Of a DNA stretch of 64,000 nucleotides, positions 18,369 to 27,186 are shown one piece after another. Origin of the DNA: Flavobacteriaceae bacterium (lineage in GTDB: Bacteria; Bacteroidota; Bacteroidia; Flavobacteriales; Flavobacteriaceae); assembly GCA_027073495.1 (NCBI GenBank), contig JALSVQ010000164.1, forward strand, positions 24,845-88,844, read 5' to 3'. The notes beneath the pieces were generated by a model. It searched no databases. It was not told where the DNA came from and saw only the letters and a list, made by a program, of their open reading frames with translations. The translations under genes were made by a program, and so were the position numbers. Each line of letters begins with the position of its first letter. The stretch's first letter is position 1.

Positions 18369-19118
18369 CTATTTATTCCAAATTTCCCAAGCCTTTTCAG
18401 CTTGAAATTCAAGCATTTTGAGTCCGTTTTGAATGCTAGCACCCTGTTTTTCTCCTTGAACCAAGAACAACGTTTTACTAGGATTATAAACCAAATCAAA
18501 TAAATAATGCTGTTTAGTAAGGTATTGATATGGTATAGCTGGAGCAAAATCAACATTAGGAAATGTTCCCAAAGGCGTTGTGTTGACAATAAGTTGATAG
18601 GAAAGGAGCAAAGCCTCATCAATTTTTGAATAATGCAGTTGTTCCTTTGTTGGATTTCGTGATACAACCAAAAAAGGTATTTCTAATTTTTCGAATACAA
18701 ATTTTACAGCTTTTGCAGCACCTCCACTACCTAATATTAATGCTTTTTGATGTATTTTTTTTAATTTAAGTTTTAATGCAAGTTCGAAACCATAAATATC
18801 AGTATTATAGCCAATTAATTTTTTATTTTTTGTAATTTTAATAGTGTTAACAGCACCTATTTTTTGAACCGTTGGTGATACTTCATCAAGATATTCTAAA
18901 ATGGTTTCTTTATACGGAATGGTAACGTTTAACCCCTTAATATTTGGATTGTTTTTAAGTATTAAAGGGAAATCTTCTATCGCAGTAATAGGATAATTAT
19001 CATATTGAGAAGCTTCAATACCTTCCTTAATAAATTTAGTTGCAAAATACTGTTTGGAGAACGAATAATCAATTTGCTTTCCAACTAAGCCATATTTACT
19101 AATGCTTGTTTTTTTCAT
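18369..19118 (-). CDS. aroE: Shikimate dehydrogenase AroE
   Basis: A 249-aa NADPH-dependent enzyme of the shikimate pathway. Substrate and catalytic residues appear in KYGLVGKQIDYSFS, NVTIPYKETI (catalytic Lys) and GYNTDIYGF (Asp); the Rossmann fold begins ALILGSGGAAKAV. I start at the ATG 19118 (MKKTSISKYG), the position of family N-termini, which overlaps the DUF368 stop by 20 nt; an upstream in-frame ATG at 19142 would add eight residues. Cotranscribed with the DUF368 genes although functionally separate. Confidence 0.93.
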   Translation of the reverse strand: MKKTSISKYGLVGKQIDYSFSKQYFATKFIKEGIEASQYDNYPITAIEDFPLILKNNPNIKGLNVTIPYKETILEYLDEVSPTVQKIGAVNTIKITKNKKLIGYNTDIYGFELALKLKLKKIHQKALILGSGGAAKAVKFVFEKLEIPFLVVSRNPTKEQLHYSKIDEALLLSYQLIVNTTPLGTFPNVDFAPAIPYQYLTKQHYLFDLVYNPSKTLFLVQGEKQGASIQNGLKMLEFQAEKAWEIWNK

Positions 19119-20109
19119 AATACGATAAAAATAATAAAACACTGATCCCTAATACGATAAATAGTATTGCAATACTGTTTTCTCCATTAGAAAAATCAGG
19201 GAAATAGCGCGTATAATTGATTACTATAGGATTGCCTTTTGCGTCTAATAGATGTGCGCCAACAGTTTTGTATATTGGTTTTTTCCATGGCCAAACCATG
19301 AGCAGTGATCCTGTGATAAAACCAATGATTCCTGCTATTGTTATTTGATGCCAACGCTTTAATATATAGGCAAATACATGAGAAAGACTAATCATACCAG
19401 CTACGGAACCAAGTGCAAACACAGCAAGCACTTGTAGCAAATGCACACGCCCAGCATCTGCAAAAGCTAGTGCAAACTCACCTTGAAAAATATATTTTAA
19501 AGTGTCGAACAAAGCATTAACAGAATCTACAAGTAACAATACATAATTGCCTAATAATATGAGGATAAAAGATCCTGAGACTCCAGGCAATGTCATTCCT
19601 AAAACACCAATTATTCCACAAAGAAACACAAAAATAAGGTTGTCATTTTCTTGAGCTGGAGGCAAAAAACTCAGTGCTAAACCAACGGTTACTCCTAATA
19701 GTAAAGCACTGATAGTGAACTTGTTCCAGTCTTTAAAACTTTGGTTGATATAGTAAATAGAACCGAGAATCATTCCAAAAAAAGTAGCCCAAACATAGAG
19801 CTCATGAGCGTGCAACAAATAATCTAAAATCTTACTAACACTAAAATAGCTGATGAGCATTCCTGTGACTATCAAAAGTAAGAAACCGCCATTAACATAA
19901 CGATAAAGTGACTTAAAACGTAGATTAATAAATAGTTTTAATGCTGTTTTGTTAAATTTTTGAAGCGAATAAATAAAATCTTCATAAAAACCCGCAACAA
20001 AAGCTACAGTACCGCCAGAAACTCCAGGTACTTTATTGGCTCCACCCATTAATAAACCCTTGAGAATAAGCAAAAGTTTACTCGATAAAGTTGCGTATTT
20101 TTCGTTCAT
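19099..20109 (-). CDS. DUF368 membrane protein, PopT-type undecaprenyl-phosphate translocase homologue (copy 2)
   Basis: A 336-aa polytopic protein with about eight to nine helices. The DUF368 hallmark GGANKVPGVSGGTVAFVAGFYEDFI is at about 21-45 and its internal repeat LGMTLPGVSGSFILILLGNY near 174-193. Proteins with this domain (PopT) recycle undecaprenyl phosphate across the membrane in other bacteria. It carries an insertion compared with the neighbouring copy (residues about 278-305). It begins at the base where copy 1 ends, so the pair is translationally coupled. The two may form a heteromeric unit or serve different lipid carriers. Confidence 0.85.
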   Translation of the reverse strand: MNEKYATLSSKLLLILKGLLMGGANKVPGVSGGTVAFVAGFYEDFIYSLQKFNKTALKLFINLRFKSLYRYVNGGFLLLIVTGMLISYFSVSKILDYLLHAHELYVWATFFGMILGSIYYINQSFKDWNKFTISALLLGVTVGLALSFLPPAQENDNLIFVFLCGIIGVLGMTLPGVSGSFILILLGNYVLLLVDSVNALFDTLKYIFQGEFALAFADAGRVHLLQVLAVFALGSVAGMISLSHVFAYILKRWHQITIAGIIGFITGSLLMVWPWKKPIYKTVGAHLLDAKGNPIVINYTRYFPDFSNGENSIAILFIVLGISVLLFLSYYEKNKH

Positions 20110-21017
20110 TATTGTTTTTTTACAGCTATTTTTTCAAGCGCAAAGATAAGTAAAAAGCCTGCTAATGCTAGTAAAACACTTAAAAACATTTTTGAATCAC
20201 CATCATATTGAGTGGGTAATATGTTTTTTTGTTTTAGTACAAATTCTTTATGCTCAATCAGTACCGTTTCAAGCGTTTGTTTCCAAGGCCAAACTTTGTT
20301 GAGTGAGCCAATGAGAAAACCGGTGAGTACAGCAAGTGTTAGGTCACTATAGTTTTTGAAAGTCCATTGTAAAAATTTTGAAAATGTAAGCAAACCAACT
20401 AAAGCACCACTACCAACCAAAGCAATACTTTTAATATCGAATTGGTGTACAGCATTAAGTATTCCTGCATAAGAACCCATTAACACTAGGATAAAGGCAC
20501 CAGAAATACCCGGTAATATCATTGCACAGATAGCAATAGCACCAGAAAGGAAGAGATAAAAGCTACTTAATTCTGTTTGCATTTGTTGTACAGTTGTTAG
20601 GTAATAAGCAAAAACAGCACCTATAAAAATAGCTAAGAATCGTGACCAAGAAATTATTTTTATTTGCTTGAATATCAATAGTATACTCGAGATTATTAAG
20701 CCGAAGAAAAATGCCCAAACCAATACGGGTTTATATGCCAATAACCAAGTGATGACTTTGGCTAAAGATAGGACACTAACCAATATTCCTGAAAATAATG
20801 TCAGTAAAAAAGAACCGTTTATTGTTTTCCAAACTCCTTTAAAGCCTTGTGTTTTAAAAACAGGGATTAGTGTAAGATTAATACTCGCAATTGCGTTTAA
20901 CAAATCTTCATAAATACCTGAAATAAAAGCGATTGTTCCTCCAGAAACTCCAGGCACCACATCTGCAGCTCCCATAGCCATTCCTTTGAAAAATAGTATA
21001 ATGTATTTTTTATCCAT
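20109..21017 (-). CDS. DUF368 membrane protein, PopT-type undecaprenyl-phosphate translocase homologue (copy 1)
   Basis: A 302-aa polytopic protein with the DUF368 hallmark GAADVVPGVSGGTIAFISGIYEDLL (about 16-40) and the internal repeat ICAMILPGISGAFILVLMGSY. It is clearly paralogous to the adjacent 336-aa protein; the two share gene order, topology and the VWPWK motif in the last third. Activity as an undecaprenyl-phosphate flippase is inferred from the family. It follows a TerC-like gene by 4 nt. Confidence 0.85.
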   Translation of the reverse strand: MDKKYIILFFKGMAMGAADVVPGVSGGTIAFISGIYEDLLNAIASINLTLIPVFKTQGFKGVWKTINGSFLLTLFSGILVSVLSLAKVITWLLAYKPVLVWAFFFGLIISSILLIFKQIKIISWSRFLAIFIGAVFAYYLTTVQQMQTELSSFYLFLSGAIAICAMILPGISGAFILVLMGSYAGILNAVHQFDIKSIALVGSGALVGLLTFSKFLQWTFKNYSDLTLAVLTGFLIGSLNKVWPWKQTLETVLIEHKEFVLKQKNILPTQYDGDSKMFLSVLLALAGFLLIFALEKIAVKKQ

Positions 21018-21021
21018 TTAA

Positions 21022-21669
21022 TTAATTATTAAAAAGTGTAAAACCGCCATATCCTAAACTATAAGTGATAAGTAATAGAGCAAAAAATGCTACTATAACA
21101 TAACCCACTATTCGAAGTAATTTACTTTTTAATAATAAATTGCTAAGCTCATCTGCAAAAAACACCATTAGCACACCATAAATAGTCATTGCGATGACAA
21201 TTAGCTCAAAGGCATTGGTCAAATTTCCTACTAAAACTATAGCAATAAGAATGGTATCCAAAGAAAAAGCAAAATTAAATAATGCTATTTGAGTTCCTGT
21301 TTGGATAACTGTTTCTTTTTGAGAAAATTGATATGAAAAATTGGTTTTATTACGAACTAAATTGAATACTAAAATAAGACTATTACTAAAGATAAAAAGT
21401 CCGCCTAAAAAGAGTAAGACAAAGCGAGGAGTGATAGCAAAATCAGCTATGGTAAACCATTCATTATTAAAAAATGTAAACTGTGTAACAGCCCAAAGAA
21501 GTAGAACTGCAAGTAAAAAGGAAATTGTAATTCCTATAAAAAGTGCTTGTTTCCTTTTAGAATTGCTCAATTTTGATGTTGCATTACTTAAAAAAGAAAC
21601 ATTATCAAAACTAGTTATTAAAAGTAAGGCTAGGAGTGCTATGATGGCAAAAATAGATATTGAATTCAT
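21022..21669 (-). CDS. TerC-family-like integral membrane protein
   Basis: A 215-aa protein with about seven hydrophobic helices. Acidic residues inside helices, in LLLITSFDNVSFLSNA (about 16-31) and NFAFSLDTILIAIVLVG (about 131-147), match the paired Asp motifs of TerC/YkoY proteins, thought to export manganese or act with secretion machinery. It lies between a lipoprotein gene and two DUF368 genes, all within a few bases, so it belongs to that operon. Confidence 0.65.
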   Translation of the reverse strand: MNSISIFAIIALLALLLITSFDNVSFLSNATSKLSNSKRKQALFIGITISFLLAVLLLWAVTQFTFFNNEWFTIADFAITPRFVLLFLGGLFIFSNSLILVFNLVRNKTNFSYQFSQKETVIQTGTQIALFNFAFSLDTILIAIVLVGNLTNAFELIVIAMTIYGVLMVFFADELSNLLLKSKLLRIVGYVIVAFFALLLITYSLGYGGFTLFNN

Positions 21670-21676
21670 AATTGTA

Positions 21677-22093
21677 TTATTTAATGCGGTATGCAGTTTG
21701 GTATGTTATACCTTTATTATCTTCAAAACGTCCTTCAAAATCATAAGTACTATCGGTTGTTGATAGTATTTTTATAAAAAATGCTTTGCGTTCCAAACGA
21801 TTTTTAGGATTTTTTTTCTTTAAGACAAATTCACAGTCATTAACCCAACGAATATGAAATGTATCTTGGTGTTTTTCTGTTTTTTTTATGAGTTTTCCAT
21901 TAAAATCACGTTTGTAATACTGTTCAAATGCTTCAATTTGATATTTTTTAGTACGTGTTATAATGGTTTCACTGATTAATGAGTCCACTTTTTTAACTTT
22001 AAAAGTGCCTGTTTTGTAGCTAGCACAATCTCGATCAATTTCTTGACAAGCTCCAAGACTTAATAAAAACAGTAAGATTAATAAATTACGCAT
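21677..22093 (-). CDS. Small lipoprotein of unknown function
   Basis: A 138-aa protein with a lipoprotein signal (MRNLLILLFLLSLGAC, lipobox LGAC, Cys16). The mature part has paired cysteines (RDCASYKTGTFKV and RWVNDCEFVLKKK) and beta-strand character. Homologues of this layout are common in Flavobacteriaceae and are sometimes mislabelled as topoisomerase; nothing here supports a DNA role. It should be periplasm-facing and is first in a run with the TerC-like and DUF368 genes. Confidence 0.7.
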   Translation of the reverse strand: MRNLLILLFLLSLGACQEIDRDCASYKTGTFKVKKVDSLISETIITRTKKYQIEAFEQYYKRDFNGKLIKKTEKHQDTFHIRWVNDCEFVLKKKNPKNRLERKAFFIKILSTTDSTYDFEGRFEDNKGITYQTAYRIK

Positions 22094-22131
22094 ATTTTAG
22101 TTTTAATGTGCAATTTAGTAAAAAAATGCTA

Positions 22132-22572
22132 CTATTTATAATTTTTAAAACTTCCGTCACGATAAAATATAACAATTTGTTCAATTGTTTTCGTATCTGA
22201 TGGAGAAGGAGCAAGCAAAGGCTTTATTTCATCTACGGTTTCAGCACTACTTTTAGTTGGTAACACTTCTAGCTTTTCAACTTCTTGTTGATTAAAAAGA
22301 TTTGCCTCTTGTGATGGAGTAGGAGGCGTGATAGTTTTTTGTACTGGATTATATGGAAAAGAACCTTTGCCTAATAATAGCCAATCAAGACTTACAGTGT
22401 CATATTGATTTATGATTTTTAATATAAAATCAAGGCTTGGTTTGTTACGTCCTGATAATAAATGTGAAATACTCGATCGTTGCACTTGAATCGTATCTGC
22501 AAATTTTGATGCGCTTAATGCGTAGTAATCGAGTATTATTTTTATCCTTTTTATGATTTCTGAGTTATTCAC
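22132..22572 (-). CDS. XRE-family transcriptional regulator
   Basis: A 146-aa protein with an N-terminal helix-turn-helix (about residues 18-52: ASKFADTIQVQRSSISHLLSG followed by RNKPSLDFILKI) and a flexible, Pro- and Ser-rich C-terminal half. The motif DWLLLGKGSFPY after the HTH is usual for Bacteroidota members. The start is a GTG at 22572; no ATG is available before the HTH. The region upstream is dense in TGTAA/TTACA half-sites, including a perfect dyad, which suggests autoregulation. Confidence 0.85.
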   Translation of the reverse strand: MNNSEIIKRIKIILDYYALSASKFADTIQVQRSSISHLLSGRNKPSLDFILKIINQYDTVSLDWLLLGKGSFPYNPVQKTITPPTPSQEANLFNQQEVEKLEVLPTKSSAETVDEIKPLLAPSPSDTKTIEQIVIFYRDGSFKNYK

Positions 22573-22876
22573 AATTGTAAATGTTTAATAATGTAAATAG
22601 AAATATTGTAGCGTTACAAATGTAATTTATTCTTATTAACTACAAGTGTAAAATGTAATATATATCATTAGTTTATTGAAGTGTAACTTTAAGTTAATAA
22701 TCATAATAACTTGATTAACTGTATTTAATTATATTACAGTATTAATATTGTAAATATAAGGTTTAAATTTCCTAATTTTTAATTGAACACTGTTTACATA
22801 ATTAATCAAACTATTGAAAAGCACTGTTTACTTTTGTAAAATATCTTTTGTTTACTTTTGTAAAAACATTATTCAT
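22573..22876. promoter_or_regulatory. Divergent control region rich in TTTAC/GTAAA dyads
   Basis: This 304-bp stretch between the XRE gene and the M14 peptidase contains a perfect dyad TTACA-AA-TGTAA at 22614-22625 and two direct copies of TTTAC-TTTT-GTAAA at 22827-22840 and 22851-22864, 24 bp apart. Each of these two copies contains TACTTTTG, which fits the TAnnTTTG -7 element. CACTGTTTAC also occurs at 22788 and 22822, and single TGTAA half-sites are frequent elsewhere. The likely reading is an operator region for the XRE regulator overlapping the peptidase promoter. Confidence 0.45.
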
Positions 22877-24058
22877 ATGAAAATTGATAAATTGAAACAG
22901 TGGTATAAAGAGTATCACAAAAAAACATTGAAAGGGCAATATGTCACCTATGAGCGTATTGAACCTTTATTAAATGAATTACCTGCTATTTTTAAAACTG
23001 AAATTTTGGGACATTCTGTTTTAGGTCGCCCAATCAAAAGTGTAACTATAGGAAGTGGTAAAACACGAATTTTACTTTGGTCACAGATGCATGGCGATGA
23101 ATCTACTGCTACACGTGTTCTTTTTGATGTATTTGAATTCTTTAAACAGCCTACAACAGCTTTTAAACCCATTTGTGATGTACTATTGACTAACTGTACG
23201 CTAGTTTTTGTACCGATACTCAATCCTGATGGTGCAGCAGCTTATACACGAGAAAATGCACTAAATATTGATTTGAATCGTGATGCCAAATCACTTCAAA
23301 TGCCAGAAAGCATTGTGCTTAAGACTATAACTTCATATTTTAAACCGCATTTTGCCTTCAACTTGCACGATCAAAGTACAAAATACAATGTTTCAGGAAC
23401 TAAAAACCCATCAACACTATCATTTCTAGCTCCTGCGGCAGATGTAAATAGAAGTATAACGCCTTCACGCAAAAAAGCAATGCAAGTAATTGCTGAAATG
23501 AATAGTTTTGTACAAAAAATAATCCCAAATCACGTTGCTTTGTATGATGATGAGTTTTGTAATACGTGTTTTGGAGATACCTTGCAACAAATGGGTGTTC
23601 CTTTAATGCTTATCGAAGCAGGTCATAGTGATTGGAAACGTGAAAAAACACGTGAATACTATTTTTATGCATTGCTAAAAGGATTAGAAAGTATAGCTAC
23701 TAAACACTACAAAACAGCGACAACAAAACAGTATTTTGAGATTCCACGTAACAATACCTTATTTTACGATGTTATATACCGTAATGTATTGGTTAAATTT
23801 AATAAATTTTCTTATGTTATTGACATAGCCATCAATTTTGATGAATATATTTCCGATGATAAAGTGCTTCGCAAGGGGAAAATTGCAAAGATTGGTGACC
23901 TTTCTCCTTATTTAGCTCACATAGAAGAAGATGTATATAAAGCTGAATATAATAATGACAATAAATTACCGAAAATAGGTGATTCAGCTGACTTTTTTCT
24001 TGCAGATATTGAAATTACTAATGGATTAACAAAAAAAATGAAAAATCATTTTATTTAA
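22877..24058 (+). CDS. M14-family zinc carboxypeptidase
   Basis: A protein of about 393 aa. Zinc ligands are seen in SQMHGDEST (H72, E75) and the later NLHDQST; INPDGAAAYTRENALNIDLNRDA carries the substrate-binding Asn-Arg pair, and LIEAGHSDW supplies the catalytic Glu. No signal peptide from the chosen start, so it may be cytoplasmic and act on peptides or a modified amino acid. I start at ATG 22877 (MKIDKLKQW); an earlier ATG at 22814 would add 21 residues (including YFCKISFVYFCK) translated from operator-like repeats and is unlikely. Confidence 0.8.
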   Translation: MKIDKLKQWYKEYHKKTLKGQYVTYERIEPLLNELPAIFKTEILGHSVLGRPIKSVTIGSGKTRILLWSQMHGDESTATRVLFDVFEFFKQPTTAFKPICDVLLTNCTLVFVPILNPDGAAAYTRENALNIDLNRDAKSLQMPESIVLKTITSYFKPHFAFNLHDQSTKYNVSGTKNPSTLSFLAPAADVNRSITPSRKKAMQVIAEMNSFVQKIIPNHVALYDDEFCNTCFGDTLQQMGVPLMLIEAGHSDWKREKTREYYFYALLKGLESIATKHYKTATTKQYFEIPRNNTLFYDVIYRNVLVKFNKFSYVIDIAINFDEYISDDKVLRKGKIAKIGDLSPYLAHIEEDVYKAEYNNDNKLPKIGDSADFFLADIEITNGLTKKMKNHFI

Positions 24059-24071
24059 TATAAAAAAAGTT

Positions 24072-24091
24072 TAGTTTTGTTGTTTAAACAA
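24072..24091 (+). promoter_or_regulatory. -7 element and palindrome upstream of the Lrp-type regulator
   Basis: TAGTTTTG (24072-24079) fits the -7 element and is directly followed by the perfect palindrome TTGTTTAAACAA (24080-24091), 28 nt before the ATG. A self-operator overlapping the transcription start is plausible for an Lrp/AsnC protein. Confidence 0.4.
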
Positions 24092-24119
24092 ACATACTTA
24101 ACACTAATAAAAGTCAAAC

Positions 24120-24602
24120 ATGGATAAACTTAAATTAGACGATATTGATCGTCAAATATTGGATACACTCGTATTAAATGCTAGAACACCCTTTACAGAC
24201 ATAGCAAAAAAACTAAATGTATCTGCAGGGACAATACATGTCCGTTACAAAAAACTAGAAGAAATAGGCTTAATAAAAGGAACATCTTTAGCCGTTGATT
24301 ATCAGAAACTAGGTTATAATTTTATAGCTTTTATCGGAATTTTTTTAGAACAAACTTCACAAACGAGTTTTGTTTTAGAGCGCTTACAATCAATACCCTA
24401 CGTTACTGTGGCTCATATTACAACAGGAAAATTTAATATTTTTTGTAAAATACGAGCTAATGACACAATGAGTGCTAAGAAAATAATCTTTTTGATTGAT
24501 GATATTGATGGTGTAATGCGTACTGAGACAATGATATCACTAGAAGAAAGTTTTAATGATAAAAAACGATTAATGCAACGTGTCTTTCACGAATTAAGCT
24601 AA
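24120..24602 (+). CDS. Lrp/AsnC-family transcriptional regulator
   Basis: A 160-aa regulator with an N-terminal winged helix (LDDIDRQILDTLVLNARTPF, then DIAKKLNVSAGTIHVRYKKL) and a C-terminal RAM effector-binding domain (about 68-150). The length is that of single-HTH Lrp family members that respond to an amino acid. It follows the M14 peptidase, which could supply amino acids, but that link is only positional. A clear terminator follows. Confidence 0.92.
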   Translation: MDKLKLDDIDRQILDTLVLNARTPFTDIAKKLNVSAGTIHVRYKKLEEIGLIKGTSLAVDYQKLGYNFIAFIGIFLEQTSQTSFVLERLQSIPYVTVAHITTGKFNIFCKIRANDTMSAKKIIFLIDDIDGVMRTETMISLEESFNDKKRLMQRVFHELS

Positions 24603-24617
24603 ATTAAACTAAAATAT

Positions 24618-24655
24618 AAAAAGCCGTTTAAATTTTATTTTGACGGTTTTTTTTT
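24618..24655 (+). terminator. Intrinsic terminator after the Lrp-type gene
   Basis: AAAAA-G-CCGT (24618-24627) pairs with ACGG-TTTTT (24643-24651) around one bulged G, followed by more T (nine in a row). Confidence 0.75.
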
Positions 24656-24676
24656 GTCTAATTTTAAAACTATAAA

Positions 24677-25804
24677 ATGAAAATAGCTATTGTTTTATAT
24701 CCTACCTATGGAGGAAGTGGTGTTGTGGCAACAGAACTGGGAATGCATCTTGCTTTGAAAGGGCACCAAATCCATTTTATCACATACAAGCAGCCTGTGC
24801 GTTTAGATTTATTGAATGATAACATCTATTTTCATGAAGTGCACGTCCCTGATTACCCATTATTTCAATACTTACCTTATGGTCTTGCGTTAGCAAGTAA
24901 AATGGTGGATGTCACAAAACAATACGGTATCGAATTATTTCATGTACACTACGCTATTCCTCATGCATACGCCGCATACAATGCTAAAATGATACTTCAA
25001 GAAGAAGGGTTTAACATTCCTATTGTCACAACATTACATGGGACAGATATAACACTTGTGGGAAGTCATCCAAACTATAAACCTGCAGTATCTTTTAGTA
25101 TTAATCAATCCGATTATGTAACTACAGTATCGGAAAGTCTTAAAGCAGATACTGTTACTATTTTTAATATAAAAAAAGAGATACAAGTAATTCCAAATTT
25201 CATCAACATTACACATGATAAAACTGATTTTACTGATTGCAATAGGAAATTATTAGCAAAAGATTCAGAACGCATTATTACTCATGTCAGTAATTTTAGA
25301 CCATTAAAACGTATCGAAGATGTTATTCATATTTTTAATCAGATACAAAAAGAAATTCCAGCTAAATTATTACTCGCAGGAGATGGTCCTGAAAAGGAAG
25401 CTATGGAGCAATTAGTACTTGATTTGGCATTGGAAGATAATGTTGTTTTTTTAGGAAACACGAATGATATCAGTAAGTTACTTTGTTTTTCAGATTTATT
25501 TTTACTGCCTTCAGAAAAAGAAAGTTTTGGTCTAGCGGCACTTGAAGCCATGCTCTATAAAACACCTGTAATATCAAGTAATGCAGGAGGAATACCAGAA
25601 GTAAATAAACATGGTTATTCTGGATATTTAAGCCCTGTTGGCGCTGTTGATGAAATGGCAAATAATGCATTAAAAATTTTGAAATCTGATGAAATTTTGA
25701 AGCAATTTAAGCTGCAAGCACGGAAACAGGCAGCACAATTTAATGTCACCAAAGTAGTTCCTATTTATGAAGCTTTATATGAAAAGGCATTGAAAAATAA
25801 ATGA
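24677..25804 (+). CDS. bshA: N-acetyl-alpha-D-glucosaminyl L-malate synthase BshA
   Basis: A 375-aa GT4 glycosyltransferase that joins GlcNAc from UDP-GlcNAc to L-malate, the first step in bacillithiol synthesis. BshA features: PTYGGSGVVATELG at 9-22, FHVHYAIPHAYAA, TLHGTDITLVG, and the GT4 nucleotide-sugar site ESFGLAALEAMLYKTPVISS. Length is typical. bshC is at 35335-36930; bshB was not found in the window. The stop overlaps the next gene by four bases (ATGA). Confidence 0.95.
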   Translation: MKIAIVLYPTYGGSGVVATELGMHLALKGHQIHFITYKQPVRLDLLNDNIYFHEVHVPDYPLFQYLPYGLALASKMVDVTKQYGIELFHVHYAIPHAYAAYNAKMILQEEGFNIPIVTTLHGTDITLVGSHPNYKPAVSFSINQSDYVTTVSESLKADTVTIFNIKKEIQVIPNFINITHDKTDFTDCNRKLLAKDSERIITHVSNFRPLKRIEDVIHIFNQIQKEIPAKLLLAGDGPEKEAMEQLVLDLALEDNVVFLGNTNDISKLLCFSDLFLLPSEKESFGLAALEAMLYKTPVISSNAGGIPEVNKHGYSGYLSPVGAVDEMANNALKILKSDEILKQFKLQARKQAAQFNVTKVVPIYEALYEKALKNK

Positions 25805-26628
25805 TATTTCAATTATTAAAAAAAACGTTACATTTGAAAAGAATATTCAAAATACTTACTATTGTTTTTATGACTTTTTTACTGACAGTCTTAACACAAA
25901 TTGGAGGTATATTATTATTATTGAGTATTTTAATTAGCATAAAAGTTAAAAAAAAGATACATTGGTCAATACTATTTATTGTTTTTTATACAAGTGCTAC
26001 TTTCATTTTTGTTCCTATTATAGCACCACTATTTGGAAGGGAACGAGTGAGCGAAGCTATAAATTTAAAACCTACTAATTTTGCTACGATAGTATTGAAT
26101 AGAAACTATGTCAGACCAAGTTTAAATGCAATTTTATTGCATACAGCTAAACAATTAAAAAACAAAGGAATACAACTTAATTATTTAGATGCCAATTTTC
26201 CATTCATCAATAGATTTCCACTTTTACCACATTTGAGCCATAATGATGGCAAGAAAATTGATATAAGTTTAATATACGAAGACAAAATGGGAAATATAAC
26301 AACAAAACAGAAATCACGCTTAGGTTATGGTGTATTTGTAGCTCCAACAGCTAAGGAGTACAATCAAATAACTTATTGTTTAGAAAAAGGATATTTTCAA
26401 TATGATTATCCAAAATATTTTACCTTTGGAAAAATAAATGATTCGTTAGTGTTTTCAATAAAAGGAACAAAACTATTGATTCAGACATTATTAAATGAGA
26501 GACAACTAGGCAAGCTGTTTATTGAACCACATTTAAAGCAGCGTATGCATTTATATAATAAAAAAATACGATATCATGGCTGTCATGCGGTGCGCCATGA
26601 TGATCATATTCATATTCAATTAAAATAA
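25801..26628 (+). CDS. Membrane protein with MepA-like (LAS-type) peptidase motifs
   Basis: A 275-aa protein: two to three hydrophobic segments in the first 80 residues, then an exported domain with HLSHNDGKKIDISL (H-x3-D-x3-D style, about 145-158) and, at the end, HGCHAVRHDDHIHIQL with a final HxH. This His/Asp then HxH arrangement is that of LAS metallopeptidases such as MepA, a murein endopeptidase. The sequence is otherwise divergent, so activity is inferred. It is coupled to bshA by an ATGA overlap. Confidence 0.6.
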   Translation: MIFQLLKKTLHLKRIFKILTIVFMTFLLTVLTQIGGILLLLSILISIKVKKKIHWSILFIVFYTSATFIFVPIIAPLFGRERVSEAINLKPTNFATIVLNRNYVRPSLNAILLHTAKQLKNKGIQLNYLDANFPFINRFPLLPHLSHNDGKKIDISLIYEDKMGNITTKQKSRLGYGVFVAPTAKEYNQITYCLEKGYFQYDYPKYFTFGKINDSLVFSIKGTKLLIQTLLNERQLGKLFIEPHLKQRMHLYNKKIRYHGCHAVRHDDHIHIQLK

Positions 26629-26634
26629 TAACTT

Positions 26635-27123
26635 ATGAAAAAAATAATAGTATTAGCAATGTCTTTATTATTTATATCTAGCTGTAAATCAAGTAAAACA
26701 GAAGATGTAAACTCAAAACCCACAGCAAAAAAAAATATAATGAAAGATAAAAAAGAAGTACAAAATTTTGAACTGCTTTTACAAGAATCTCACGGTGGTT
26801 ATAAAGAACAACGTTTACTTATTGTCAATGATCAAAAGCAGCTTACTGATGTTTATATGAAACTCAATCAAATACGAAAACCAGGAATTCCTATTCCTGC
26901 TGTTGATTTTGAAAAAAATACAATTTTAGCGCTGTTTTTTGGAACACAACAAAATGGAGCACAAAAATATACAATAGTTGGTGTCTCAGAAAAAAACAGT
27001 GTACTCAATGTTTTATTAGTAGTGAATAAACCTGAAGTAGCAACTATGGTCATTACTCAACCAAGTATGTTTCTTAAAATACCTAAGAGTAATGCAAAAG
27101 AAATCGCACTAAAATTTAAATAA
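26635..27123 (+). CDS. Lipoprotein with PrcB-like C-terminal domain
   Basis: A 162-aa lipoprotein (signal MKKIIVLAMSLLFISSC, lipobox ISSC, Cys17). The region from about residue 48 (LLLQESHGGYKEQRLLIVND) to the end, with VDFEKNTILALFFGTQQNGAQ, resembles the PrcB_C domain first seen in a Treponema protease complex subunit. It follows the MepA-like gene by 6 nt. The function of the stand-alone form is unknown. Confidence 0.7.
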   Translation: MKKIIVLAMSLLFISSCKSSKTEDVNSKPTAKKNIMKDKKEVQNFELLLQESHGGYKEQRLLIVNDQKQLTDVYMKLNQIRKPGIPIPAVDFEKNTILALFFGTQQNGAQKYTIVGVSEKNSVLNVLLVVNKPEVATMVITQPSMFLKIPKSNAKEIALKFK

Positions 27124-27186
27124 AATTAGAAAATACGCTACTATTTTGTTATTTTAGCAAACTATTAATAGCATAAAGAAAAAGAA

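Noticed and set aside
18362-18667. 101-aa minus-strand frame overlapping aroE
   Set aside because: It lies wholly within aroE in another frame and lacks any domain pattern.
22814-22876. Upstream ATG for the M14 peptidase
   Set aside because: The extra residues are translated from tandem operator-like repeats, so the ATG at 22877 is preferred.
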